In this document: positions 1-9,064 of the stretch, piece after piece
Numbering within the stretch: position 1 is the first letter of the stretch
How the letters are laid out: each line of letters starts with the position of its first letter
Source of the DNA: Curvularia sp. ZM96
Lineage: Eukaryota; Ascomycota; Dothideomycetes; Pleosporales; Pleosporaceae
Length of the DNA stretch: 64,000 nucleotides
Assembly (NCBI GenBank): GCA_022457065.1
Contig: JAJGBQ010000001.1
Span: 992,001 to 1,056,000, forward strand
Reading direction: 5' to 3'
Notes under the pieces: generated by a model
Told to the model about the DNA's origin: nothing
Databases searched by the model: none
What the model saw: only the letters and a program-made list of their open reading frames with translations
Position numbers and translations under genes: made by a program

Positions 1-102
1 TCAAATTGAGTCGTCACATTCTTTCATTCCTATGCGAATTTGGCGACACAGACATCCTGAGGGCTGTGTGGGAGTCTAGACATTCGGAAATAAATTCCTA
101 TA

Positions 103-151
103 ACGTGTTTCACCACCGAGCGGCCCACCCCACCGAGCGGCCCACTCCACT
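103..151 (+). repeat. Left terminal inverted repeat of the pogo/Fot1-like element
   Basis: Forty-nine bases are perfectly inverted-complementary to 1898-1946. The TIR begins ACGTGTTTCACC and contains two direct copies of a 17-bp unit, at 113-129 and 130-146, differing only in the last base (core CCACCGAGCGGCCCAC). Such iterated units are plausible binding sites for the two helix-turn-helix domains of the transposase. Confidence 0.95.
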
Positions 152-662
152 TCTACGCTCTACTCTCGTATCAACATTGTGCAACACTACCACATTTTTC
201 TTAATCAAGTAGAGCAGAATATTATTCTTCAAAATCGTCGCTATCTTCTATATCCTCTAATTCTACTTAACAGGTGCGAGAGTTATATCCAACTTAGCTG
301 CAACGTCCGCAGCGCCGTTCACTACGCACCCTCTTCGCAGGCGTTACACCGTCGTTACGGCTTCCACCCTCTGCCTCAGCGACCTAATCAGCTACTTAAC
401 CAACTGTCTAGGATCCCTCTGCCTGTACGTAGCGCCGCTTGCGAGATTTTCGCTTTATTACTTCTTCAATAGTAGCCTTAAGGCGATAAATTGTTTCTCG
501 CATTAACACCATTTCGTAGGCTATCTATTAGGCTCCTTTACTAAGCTGCCGCACCTGCTAATTAAGAGAACTTGTAGGAGACCCTTGCTAGATTTACATG
601 CGGTTTCGAATAAGCGTAGCCTATGCCTCTATTTCGTGCGCGTTGCGTGGTGTTTTTAGATC

Positions 663-1850
663 CTAGGCGGTGCTCTCTTGCGCTAGTGGAGTTAGCGTAC
701 GCAGTACGACGTTAAGCTGTAATAAAATAACGTGAGAATTGTGTGGCATAAGTCCAGCACCTCGAAAGCCTGCACGGATATTATCTGCTGTAATAGACTT
801 ATTATAGGCCTCTTTAAACGCTAGTAGGAAGATGTCTTTACTAATATAGTAGATATAGTTACGCGCCAAGGCTAAGACAGCGTCGCCGTACGCGCGCTTT
901 AATGGCGAGAAGCAGCTAACGTCAAGAGGCTGTAAGAGGTGCGACGAGTGCGGAGGCATACAGAGAAGGATTATTTTCTTCTCTTCGCAAAGATCTCGGA
1001 ATTCCACTAAGCAGTAGCTCTCATGGCCGTCAATAATAAGCAGCCTATGCGTCCCTACAGAACGGGCATGAGAATCGAAGTAGCGGAGCCAGTCAAGCGC
1101 TAGATTGTTGTTCGTCCAGCCATTAGGGCTAACTTGAATCACCTAGTCGCGTGATAGGTCCTCTGTAAACCAGGTAGAGATTAGAACTTTACCTACGAAG
1201 ATAAGAAAGGTTAGAATGCGCTTCCCTATCGCGCTAACGCCTTATATTAGCGTAACCTACTGCCAATTACCTAGCTAGATCTTCTTTAATTTCCCTAGTT
1301 TGTCCGAGCCTATAATAACTAACTATAATAAAATCTTGCCTATAATAAAGCCAGTCTTATCAAAGTTATAGATATCTTCGTCCACGATACCATACTTCGC
1401 CTTCGTATTCTAAACTAGCTCGAACTAGCCCTTAATAAGCGCTAGATCTTCGCAGGCAGCTCGCTAACGATTATATAGACGGCTGCGGCGCGTACGCAGC
1501 TCAGAATTGCGCTAGACGAACCTATCAACCTAATTCTTGCCAACCTCCTCTCCACCACGCTCTCGGAGCAGTCTATTAGCCATATCTCGCACGTCGTCTC
1601 TCCCATAGGGTAGCCCTCGCTCAGCCTCAACTATTACGCGCCTAGTAATAGCCTCCTCTTCTAGCTTTGTTAGGCGCTTGCAATTTGGCTCACAATCGCG
1701 TCGGCAGTGCTTTCCGTCGCGTCGTCGACGTATCGTCGTTTTAGGGACGTTGTAGACCTTTTCAGCCTGCCGAATACTTCAAATTTAGTTTCTAGTAAGC
1801 TCAGAGACTACTAATTGCACGTCAGCTTCGATATAGCTCTTCTAGGGTTG
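663..1850 (-). pseudogene. Degenerate pogo/Fot1 transposase (CENP-B HTH plus DDE_1)
   Basis: One minus-strand frame can be followed from about 1850 to the stop at 663, interrupted by about a dozen stop codons, mostly TAG. In order it shows an N-terminal HTH region ('SIRQAEKVYNVPKTTIRRR'), a Tc5/CENP-B-type HTH ('KRLTKLEEEAI' through 'DMANRLLRERGGEEVGKN'), and the catalytic domain: 'EDIYNFDKTGF' with the first Asp, 'RLLIIDGHES' with the second, and 'LQPLDVSCFSPLKRAY' with the third. In active relatives the first block reads NFDETG, so Glu to Lys is a further lesion. The stops sit where family members have Gln or Trp, which fits C-to-T change at CpA on either strand (RIP). No frameshift was needed to follow the frame. 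Confidence 0.88.
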
Positions 1851-1897
1851 TGGTAGTTAAGACATCACGCGATGTTGTAGTAAAGGTAGGGCACGGT

Positions 1898-1946
1898 AGT
1901 GGAGTGGGCCGCTCGGTGGGGTGGGCCGCTCGGTGGTGAAACACGT
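1898..1946 (-). repeat. Right terminal inverted repeat of the pogo/Fot1-like element
   Basis: This is the exact reverse complement of 103-151, including the two 17-bp subrepeats. It is followed by TA at 1947-1948, the second copy of the target-site duplication. Confidence 0.95.
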
Positions 1947-3336
1947 TATCGCTAATCAATGTTTAGCATACGCGTCATCGGAAGCTGTTGTGGACACGCT
2001 CGCGGAATTAGGAGCCTGTACGGTTCTCTACACCGGCAACAATGATGATATCAGAGTACTCCCTTCATTACGTGACAACCAACCGCTTCTTCCCAACAAT
2101 TTACACAATCTCGAGTCGATCTTGAAGAAGTATCCAGCCATTATTCGTAACACCGCGGTCTGGGGTCGTTCTGGAAGCTTGTTGTCCTATGCTGCTGGCA
2201 AAGGTTTTGATCAAATTGCGAGGCTCTGCGTCAAAGATACAACCGCGGCAAGCAGACAAGGTGTCATCATATCTGCAATGCATGGAAGTATCAATCAAAG
2301 TGGCCGAGCTTCAATCATAAGATATTTGATCCAGGAGGGAGTGCAGGTGGACTCTCGTGGAAACCAGGATATTATACGCATGCTCTTCAATATGATCTGC
2401 CGGCCGCACAATGAGGAGGTAGTCGCTTCGCTATTGGCAGCCCCGTTCTTGGACCTGGAGACTAAGAACTCCCAGGGTATGACAGCACTTTACTGGGCGG
2501 TTCAACAAGGTCGCAAAGCTTATGTTAAGCTCTTTTTGTCCGCTGGCTCGGATCCAACGGCTCGCAGTAACGATGGGACTTCTGTTCTCATACTCGCTGT
2601 AAAGGTCGGCGACCTCAGTTCATTTCGCTACATACTTGAACATGCGAAGTGTGAACCCAACGCGCAAGATGGGAATGGCCGAACAGCCCTTTCCTGGTGT
2701 GCGACGGTAGCTGATGAGTGTGCCATAGCAATGGTCTCGGAGCTCTTGAAACGACCAGATGTGGACCCAAATATAAAGGAAAACTCTGGACAAACCGTCC
2801 TGATGCGAGCGGTGCAATCTGGTAACCCAAAGTTGGTGGAGACCCTGCTGCAATCGAGCGTTATTGTTCCAGACCTTGGGTCATGTCATAGATCAACACC
2901 TTTGAGGCTCGCCTTCAAGCTTTATCGGGAGGACCGACATGAAGTATTTTGGGAAATCTCGCGGCTACTTCTCCTGACATTCAAGGTAAATCCTGATTGT
3001 CAGCAGAAGCTCCCCACGCCTGCCGCTATTGCCAGCAAGTTTGACTTGACTGAGTTAGTCGAACTGTTAGAAGTTTTCTACAGGTGTCGTGCGGCTCTAG
3101 AGAGCGAACCTTCTGGTCCGTTTGATCAGGAACTAAAGGATCTGCGATGGAATGGTGGTCTTGGCAGCACATAATAACGTAGGTCTTAGAAGAGTCTCTC
3201 TAGCACCCTTCGTCTCTTCTACACCCTTCTGTTCCTGCATCGTACCTGGACCAGTTACCAAAGCTCCACCCAAGCTACCCCGCCCCCACCATCAACACCC
3301 GACATCAATACAAACGATACACCATCACGCCCAAAC

Positions 3337-3987
3337 ATGTCGCATTCACACTGCCACGACGAACACCACGACCACTCGCATGGCGACGGCCACGATCACA
3401 GTGACGACATCACGCCCGCTCTCCAAAACATCCTCTATGAACAAATCGACTTCCCCAAGCTTGTCACACTCAACGAAGATGAATCCAACAGCGGCCGCGC
3501 CATCTGTCAGAAAACCTGGGCACAGCGCCTCAACCCGGAGCCCGAGCTGAAATCCAGCGCCGACGAACAACTCCTCATGACGATCCCTTTCACAGGCCAA
3601 GTGCGCCTGCACAGCATCATCCTGCGCACCAGTCCCAGCGGCTCATGCCCCAAGACCCTCAAAGTCTTTGTCAACGAAGACGCCCTCGACTTTGAGACTG
3701 CGAGCGAAAAGGAACCAACCCAAGTGCTGGAGATCAGCCAGACAAGCGAGGTCCAGGAGATTGGGGTCAAGCGCGCAAAGTTTGGTACAACAAGGTCTCT
3801 CGCGCTGTTTTTCGAGGACAATTGGGGTGGCGAGGATGAGACCAGGATTAGCTATTTGGCGTTCAAGGGCGACTACATGAAGTTGAACAAGGAGGCTGTC
3901 AGTGTGCTCTATGAGGCTGCTGCGAATCCGAGTGATCACAAGAATATTGTGGGGATCGGACAGGGAGTAGGGAGGAGTATTCAGTAA
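3337..3987 (+). CDS. PITH domain-containing protein (PITHD1 family)
   Basis: A single-exon gene of 216 aa. The N-terminus is extremely His/Asp-rich (residues 3-24, repeated HxH/HDH), followed by a PITH domain of about 160 residues (originally described at the C-terminus of thioredoxin-like TXNL1, where it binds the proteasome). Recognisable stretches are 'NEDESNSGRAICQKTW', 'LLMTIPFTGQVRLHSIILR' and 'RISYLAFKGDYMKLNK'. The length matches stand-alone PITHD1-type proteins (about 210 aa). The start is the first ATG, with the His-rich run directly after it as in animal homologs, which also begin MSHxH. It lies 162 bp downstream of the ankyrin gene on the same strand. The molecular role in fungi is not established. 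Confidence 0.92.
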   Translation: MSHSHCHDEHHDHSHGDGHDHSDDITPALQNILYEQIDFPKLVTLNEDESNSGRAICQKTWAQRLNPEPELKSSADEQLLMTIPFTGQVRLHSIILRTSPSGSCPKTLKVFVNEDALDFETASEKEPTQVLEISQTSEVQEIGVKRAKFGTTRSLALFFEDNWGGEDETRISYLAFKGDYMKLNKEAVSVLYEAAANPSDHKNIVGIGQGVGRSIQ

Positions 3988-4420
3988 AATGACGTGAACG
4001 AGGGCAATGCATAGCGGGGTTATGGACAAGGGAGTTTGAGGGTTAACAGAATGTGCTGAAATGTCGTATGCGTATGCCAAGGGGTGTGTCACTTTTTGCA
4101 TTGCATGCTGGTTTACAATCGTCACGAAATCATTCATTCCATATCACTATGGGGTCAGCGAAGGTCGCTTGCCAAAATCGAACAGAAAGAAAAATGACAT
4201 ACTCAGCGTTTTTTCTTGTCGCTGTCTTGGGTATCATGCCATCATATATCCAAAATATACACAAGGTTCCGAGACTTCTTTCCGCGTGCTCCAGCCATTC
4301 TGACTGCGCTTGTGCTGTTGTCCCTCCCATAGTCGCGCATTTCCTTGCCTCGGTTATCCTAAGTTCACCCAGTTCTCCTGTCTCTTTCTCCGTGCCCACA
4401 AACAATTGAGACCCGCTTCA
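3988..4420. other. Convergent intergenic region between the PITH gene and LSM8
   Basis: These 433 bp separate two tail-to-tail genes. Short open frames exist on both strands but show no family motif. It presumably holds both 3' UTRs. Confidence 0.6.
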
Positions 4421-4773
4421 TCACGTGTGCTTCGTACTTCCCAGCACGTCGCCGTGAACTTTACTCCAATCAATCTTGCTGTCAACCTCCTCGTCTATAC
4501 GTCCCACAACCGCCACGGTATCACCGCGGATAATGTAAAGACCCAGGGGAACTTCTTCACTGGGTACATCCTCGTCCGCCGGCCGTATGATGCGTTCAGT
4601 AGCTCCTTGGAGAACGAGGTTCATGCTGCCGTCGCATGAGTGCAGGATGCCGACCATGACACGCCCGTCGATTGTCAGGACGGATACGCGCTCTGAATTG
4701 GGGTGTTAGCTTATTTATTAGAGAAAAGGTGGGCGGTATGGTCTGTACTGTTCAGGTAGGCGTTTAGTGCCAT
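4421..4773 (-). CDS. LSM8: U6 snRNA-associated Sm-like protein LSm8
   Basis: A two-exon gene of 98 aa. Exon 1 is only 25 nt (4773-4749, MALNAYLN plus one base). A 56-bp intron (4748-4693, GTACAG…TTCAG) follows, then exon 2 (4692-4421). The joined start reads 'MALNAYLNKRVSVLTIDGR', followed by the Sm1 motif 'GRVMVGILHSCDGSMNLVL' and the Sm2 motif 'GLYIIRGDTVAVVG'. The ending 'IDEEVDSKIDW' resembles the LSm8 tail, and the length equals the usual LSm8 (about 96 aa). LSm8 defines the nuclear LSm2-8 ring, which binds the 3' oligo-U of U6 snRNA in splicing; LSm1 replaces it in the cytoplasmic decay ring. The 'RGDxVAVVG' block and the 'ATERIIR' stretch favour LSm8 over LSm1. Without the tiny first exon the Sm fold would lack its first strand. 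Confidence 0.9.
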
Positions 4774-5894
4774 TGTGAAGGTTGGAGATAATGTGGGGTT
4801 GGAAGATATCCGGAGCCAATGTACAGCGAGCAGACCTTAGCTGTGTACCCTCAGTATAGGCACACTCTATCGCCTGGTGTCTCCCCAACCAGGTACGAGG
4901 AAGCTGTCCGGGAGGATTCGCAGTCGGGTGTTCGAGCTGCTACTCACAACGCCGAAATGTTGCGAGTAGTTTAGCGATCAGAGAACGTTGATTACTGGTT
5001 CGTGTCTCCGCCGTAGGAACAGCCGGGAGTTCTGATTGCGTACGGATTTGTCAGAGCAGTAGTAAAGAAAAAGAGCGGATGCGCGTTGTCAGCGTTGTTG
5101 TAGGAAGACATTGTGTAGCCAACACACGGCGGAGCTCGACTTCAGAAGAGTCCGTGCGCTGGACCAATCAGCGTCCACTTCCTCCGCATGACGACCGTAG
5201 AGGTCTCCGAGAACACTTTCTGTCATTCACGTATGGATTTTCCTCATGATGTCAAAGCTCTCGATTGTGTTACTAAAGAGTTCGGATTTATCGCAGACAC
5301 TGCATTCATCTCGCCGGTTCTTTATATCCTGTGAGCCAATGGCCTCAGCATGTGACTTTCAAGAGAGTTTTCCGGGTCATCTCAAAAGCCTTTATTATGT
5401 ATTCAGGCTATACCTCAAGCCGCGTGGTTCGATTGAAAAGCTGTAGACAGATTCTTGGAAATCATTCTCGATTGGCAACTGTAGAGCCGGGCGTTCAAGT
5501 CACATTGACACTGGGGTTGTTTGCTGAGATCTTCATCAATCTTTGGTCTCCATGCTGACAATAGGAAATGACAAGGCGCCTCTTGTCACGCCGATTGAGA
5601 TTGTACCAGCAGTATCACGAAGGAGCTTTCGATAATGTTCTTCCAGCCGTACCTACTACGTCGATTAAAACAATCAACCCCCTTCGAAGTAGAGTTTGCT
5701 AACACAGCAATCCCCATCCAACAACAAACAGCCTAGGATCACATCATCCAAGCACATAGAAAGACACACCGAGCACAGGCAATGAATCAAGACATCAAGT
5801 TTGCAACAGCTAGCTATAATCCTCCCCTCAAATCCTTTCCTCTATCCCCATCCCTCTCACCCAAACAAACCCACCACATCCACCGCTCAACAAA
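4774..5894. other. Intergenic region upstream of LSM8
   Basis: About 1.1 kb separates the divergent LSM8 gene and a small ORF. A CCAAT box (ACCAATCAG) lies near 5163. Short frames on both strands carry no recognisable motif. It should contain the LSM8 promoter. Confidence 0.5.
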
Positions 5895-6266
5895 ATGCCC
5901 TTCAACAAAAGCCGTGGCAAGAAATACAACAAAAAGCCCACCAAACGCCGCCGCTATCCACAACCCAGCCGCATTCACGCCTCCTCCTCCGCCTCCGCTT
6001 CCTCCGCTTTCACACCCATCAATCCACTAACTAATCTCCCCGTGGTCTCACACGAAGAATGCGTTCACATACTCGCAGCGGCAAAGACATCCTACACACA
6101 CCACTATATGAAGCTCGGCCATCAGGTATACCATGATTTGGCGACGGCGTGCGGTATAGCACTGCGCCAGATGGATTGTATTGGGGAGGAAGGAGATTGG
6201 AAGGGGGTGTTGGAGAGGTTGGATGTTCAGTTGCAGGTGAAGTGGACGTATGGGCTTTTGATGTAG
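5895..6266 (+). CDS. Small basic hypothetical protein
   Basis: An open frame of 123 aa with an A-rich context before the ATG (CAACAAAATG). The first 30 residues are strongly basic (KSRGKKYNKKPTKRRR) and followed by a Ser/Ala-rich linker. Residues 50-123 could form a compact helical domain ('VSHEECVHILAAAKTSYTHH', 'HDLATACGIALRQMD'). The basic start resembles a nuclear or nucleolar signal. No family is recognised. It could be a true small lineage-specific gene or a chance frame; the upstream sequence is A/C-rich and promoter-like. Confidence 0.4.
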   Translation: MPFNKSRGKKYNKKPTKRRRYPQPSRIHASSSASASSAFTPINPLTNLPVVSHEECVHILAAAKTSYTHHYMKLGHQVYHDLATACGIALRQMDCIGEEGDWKGVLERLDVQLQVKWTYGLLM

Positions 6267-6718
6267 AGGAAGAGGAACCACAGGGCGGGATGCATGAAAG
6301 GAGGAGAGGAGTTGAAGGTGTTTGTTCTTGTCCTTGGAGGTATAGTTGTGGAGAAAGTGGTCGGCTTCGGGAGGTGTTGCTGGAGAAGGGGACGAAGATT
6401 ATGGCTTTGTGCTACGCCTCTTTGCGCACTGAGATTGGTGGATAAAACCACACGACTCGTAGTCAGAATTGCTGTGATAGTATACACATCACATGATAGA
6501 CTGTATAATTAAATGCTTTGCTCTTTGGATATATTCGCATCTGCCCGTGTCTCTAAGAGCTCAAAAACGGAGTTTATCAAAGGTATCGTGAGGCAGTTTT
6601 ATGCCGACTATTGATACACCAGAAACACTAACACGTGTCCGAAGAAGCAATCATGAAGGTATTTGATTAAACTAGCATTACTGGGCTTTTCGTTTTCTCA
6701 ATACATCGTTACTAAAAA
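6267..6718. other. Convergent intergenic region, small ORF / DPP IV
   Basis: These 452 bp hold the 3' side of the DPP IV gene on the minus strand. No coding signal was seen. Confidence 0.5.
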
Positions 6719-9064
6719 TTAACCAATCCACCTCTTCGAAAGACCCCTCTTGCTCCACTGGTGGTTGCCCTTGCTGTCTCCCTTCCTGTTCTTCTCTTCA
6801 AACAACTTCTTGCTCAACTGCTTGTACAGGAACTTTCCGTTGTTGTTGAAGTTGATGCTGTGGTCGGAGTCGGTGAAGAAGGTGTTCTGCATCTTCTCGG
6901 GGCTGACCATGTTGACCATAAGAAGGTCCACCAGAGCAGCTGCGTTTTGGAAGTGGACATTGTCGTCACCGGTACCGTGCTGGATGACAACACCGCCAGC
7001 AATGTTCTTGAAACCCGTGGCGTCATGCACGCGACTGCGGTTGTAGCCGTCGGGGTTGATGTCGGGAGTCTTCATGTAGCGCTCGGTGTAGAGCGAGTCG
7101 TAGAAGCGCCAGTCACTGACGGGAGCGGTGATCATGGCGTAGCTGATGATTGGGTCACCGACTTCAACGACCTTGGAAGAGAGGTAGCCACCATAGGACC
7201 ATCCCCAGATACCAATGTGCTCGCTGTCAATCCAGGAGTTCTTGGCGAGTTCCTTGGCTGCCCAGATCTGGTCTTCAGCCTCGAGTTGACCCAGGTTGGA
7301 AGCCACGGTGGAGCGGAAGGCACGTCCCTTGCGGCCAGTACCACGGTTGTCAACGGTGAGGGTGACGTACTCGAGCTCTGGGTCAGACGCAATGTAGGCC
7401 TTCCAGTTCAGCGCATTGAAGGACTTTTGCACCTCCTTGGCGTTGGGACCACCGTATGGGAGAAGGATCAGAGGGTACTTCTTGCTTGGGTCAAAGTTGG
7501 GTGGGAGACGAAGCATCGCGTCAAGCGTGTAGCCTGAAGGGTGTTCCATGTCAAGGTAAGTAATGTTGGGCAAGTTGTATTCCTGGAGCTTGTTGTACAG
7601 AGCGGTGTTGTTGACAATGGTGCGGATGGGTTGGCTCGAGTTGATCGAGTACAGTTCATTGTATGGAACGTCTGGGCCAGCATAGCGCAGAACGTAGTAA
7701 GAGCCGCCCGAAGAGAAAGACCCGGTCCAGAAGGCAGCCTCTTTGTCATCTACTAGTGCGGTCTTCTTGCCAGAGAAGCTGACGGAGTACACGTGGGACT
7801 CTGTGCTGTGGTGCTCGGTGGAAGTGTAGTAGATCAGACCACGGACATAGTCGACCTTAAGAATAGAGAGAACCTCCCACTCGCCAGAGGTGAGTGCGAT
7901 AGGCTCGCCACCACTGACTGGGAAAAGGTAGATATGCGCCCAGCCGCTCATATCGGAGATATCCAGGTAGTACTCAGTGGAGTTGCTGAAAGTGGTGTTT
8001 CCGGCAGAAACAGCACCGACATAGCGGATCTGCATCAAGTTCTCGAGCCATCCATCGGAACCATCACGCTCGCGGGTAACCTTGGATGAGCCAGCCTCGA
8101 CGTCAACTGTGACCAGCTTCTCCTGATCTTGGACACGGTTGTAAGCGCGGTAGATGACTTTGCTGTGGCCCTCAGTCAGCCAAGCAACCTCGCCAATGAC
8201 CAAGTCATCTTCGGGGAAGGCATCAATCGGGACGTTGGTGACTTTTCCAGATTCCACTTCGAGCATGTTCAAAGCAACAGCGGGGTTCTTGGTGCCGACC
8301 TTGGGGTAGCGCAGCTCAAGCTCGTTGGGGTAGACAGGCACGTATTCAGCGTTGTTGTCGATGAAGTATGGGATTCTGAATGTGCCAACGCCGGTCTCGT
8401 TGAAGCTCAGGAAAGCAATCCTGGTACCGTCGGGAGAGAACCAGAGGGTGTAGCGGTCGCCAAAGATCTCCTCCTCGTAGACCCAGTCGGGAACGGCGTT
8501 GAAATAGTCTGGGCCACCGTTCTCGGTGATTCGAGAAACAGTGCCATTCGTGTGCATATACAGGTCGTTGCCCTTGACGAATGCGACTTGGGAAGAGGAG
8601 GCAGGGTTCCACTCGGCGTACTGGATGTCGCCAGCTTGCTCGGGATCCAGAGGTACCGACTCGCCGGATGCGACGTCCATGATAAGGTAATCGGCAAAGT
8701 AGGAATGGCGGTACTGCTTGGTGTAGTTGACAGCCCACATGACTTTGCTAGCATCGGGCGAGATGAAATAGTCCCAGTAGTCCTCTGGAATCTTGTCCGC
8801 AGAGATAAAAGTCGACGATTCTCCAGTTGCGACATTCTCAAAAACAAGGTCGCCAGAAGGGGATGTGAAGATGTAGTCACCATCCTTTCCAGTTCCGACC
8901 CAGTTGAATGTACGGCTCGAAGCGCTCAAGCCTCCTGGATTGGCGGTGGTTTCGTTGTAGCTGAGGCGCTTCGTACCATTGCCGAGAGGCTGGTGTGGCA
9001 TGCGGGGAGGCTCAATTGCCTGGATCAACGGCAAAGCCGCGGCGAGGAGTGCGAAAGAACGCAT
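6719..9064 (-). CDS. dpp4: Secreted dipeptidyl peptidase IV (peptidase family S9B)
   Basis: A single-exon gene of 781 aa. A signal peptide is clear (residues 1-16, MRSFALLAAALPLIQA). A seven- to eight-bladed beta-propeller follows, with the glutamate motif 'DWVYEEEIFGDRY' that anchors the substrate N-terminus. Then comes the alpha/beta-hydrolase domain with the nucleophile in 'GIWGWSYGGY' (Ser near residue 623), the Asp in 'GTGDDNVHF' (about 700) and the His in 'DSDHSINF' (about 734). It removes Xaa-Pro dipeptides from peptide N-termini outside the cell, in nutrient protein use. Many N-glycosylation sequons (NGT, NET, NNT, NRS) support secretion, and there is no membrane anchor, unlike vacuolar DAP2/DapB. 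The C-terminus is unusually basic (KNRKGDSKGNHQWSKR). Confidence 0.95.
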   Translation of the reverse strand: MRSFALLAAALPLIQAIEPPRMPHQPLGNGTKRLSYNETTANPGGLSASSRTFNWVGTGKDGDYIFTSPSGDLVFENVATGESSTFISADKIPEDYWDYFISPDASKVMWAVNYTKQYRHSYFADYLIMDVASGESVPLDPEQAGDIQYAEWNPASSSQVAFVKGNDLYMHTNGTVSRITENGGPDYFNAVPDWVYEEEIFGDRYTLWFSPDGTRIAFLSFNETGVGTFRIPYFIDNNAEYVPVYPNELELRYPKVGTKNPAVALNMLEVESGKVTNVPIDAFPEDDLVIGEVAWLTEGHSKVIYRAYNRVQDQEKLVTVDVEAGSSKVTRERDGSDGWLENLMQIRYVGAVSAGNTTFSNSTEYYLDISDMSGWAHIYLFPVSGGEPIALTSGEWEVLSILKVDYVRGLIYYTSTEHHSTESHVYSVSFSGKKTALVDDKEAAFWTGSFSSGGSYYVLRYAGPDVPYNELYSINSSQPIRTIVNNTALYNKLQEYNLPNITYLDMEHPSGYTLDAMLRLPPNFDPSKKYPLILLPYGGPNAKEVQKSFNALNWKAYIASDPELEYVTLTVDNRGTGRKGRAFRSTVASNLGQLEAEDQIWAAKELAKNSWIDSEHIGIWGWSYGGYLSSKVVEVGDPIISYAMITAPVSDWRFYDSLYTERYMKTPDINPDGYNRSRVHDATGFKNIAGGVVIQHGTGDDNVHFQNAAALVDLLMVNMVSPEKMQNTFFTDSDHSINFNNNGKFLYKQLSKKLFEEKNRKGDSKGNHQWSKRGLSKRWIG

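Larger units (their letters stand above)
103..1946 (-). mobile_element. Pogo/Fot1-like (Tc1-mariner superfamily) DNA transposon, inactive
   Basis: The element is 1,844 bp, bounded by perfect 49-bp terminal inverted repeats and flanked by TA on both sides (101-102 and 1947-1948), the target duplication of the Tc1/mariner/pogo superfamily. Its single transposase frame is on the minus strand and carries CENP-B/Tc5-type helix-turn-helix and DDE_1 signatures, which place it with fungal Fot1/pogo elements. The frame has many TAG/TAA stops of the kind RIP produces, so the copy cannot encode transposase. The perfect TIRs mean it could in principle still be moved by an active relative; that is inference. 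Confidence 0.9.
3..3174 (+). pseudogene. Ankyrin-repeat protein gene, 5' end off-window, split by a transposon
   Basis: An open frame enters the window from the left (codons from base 3) and runs to base 102, where a DNA transposon interrupts it. The same protein resumes at 1949 and ends with TAA at 3172-3174. If bases 103-1948 (element plus one TA) are removed, the reading frame joins without shift or stop (…EINSY-IANQC…). The downstream part is about 409 residues and has ankyrin-like helix-turn-helix units around 2440-2880, such as 'GMTALYWAVQQGRKAYVKLF' and 'GQTVLMRAVQSGNPKLVETL'. Ankyrin repeats bind proteins; in fungi they are often the C-terminal sensor part of NLR-type or large unknown proteins. 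The N-terminal domain lies outside the window, so the full architecture is unknown. In its present state the gene should give a truncated product, unless the 3' part is expressed from an internal start such as the ATG at 2278. The exon sequence beside the element shows no obvious RIP damage. Confidence 0.8.

Noticed and set aside
3346..4137. Minus-strand frames opposite the PITH gene
   Set aside because: They overlap a gene with clear PITH homology and show no motif.
4800..4960. Possible tRNA (TTCGA-containing stem-like text near 4928)
   Set aside because: No acceptor, D and anticodon stems could be paired around it.
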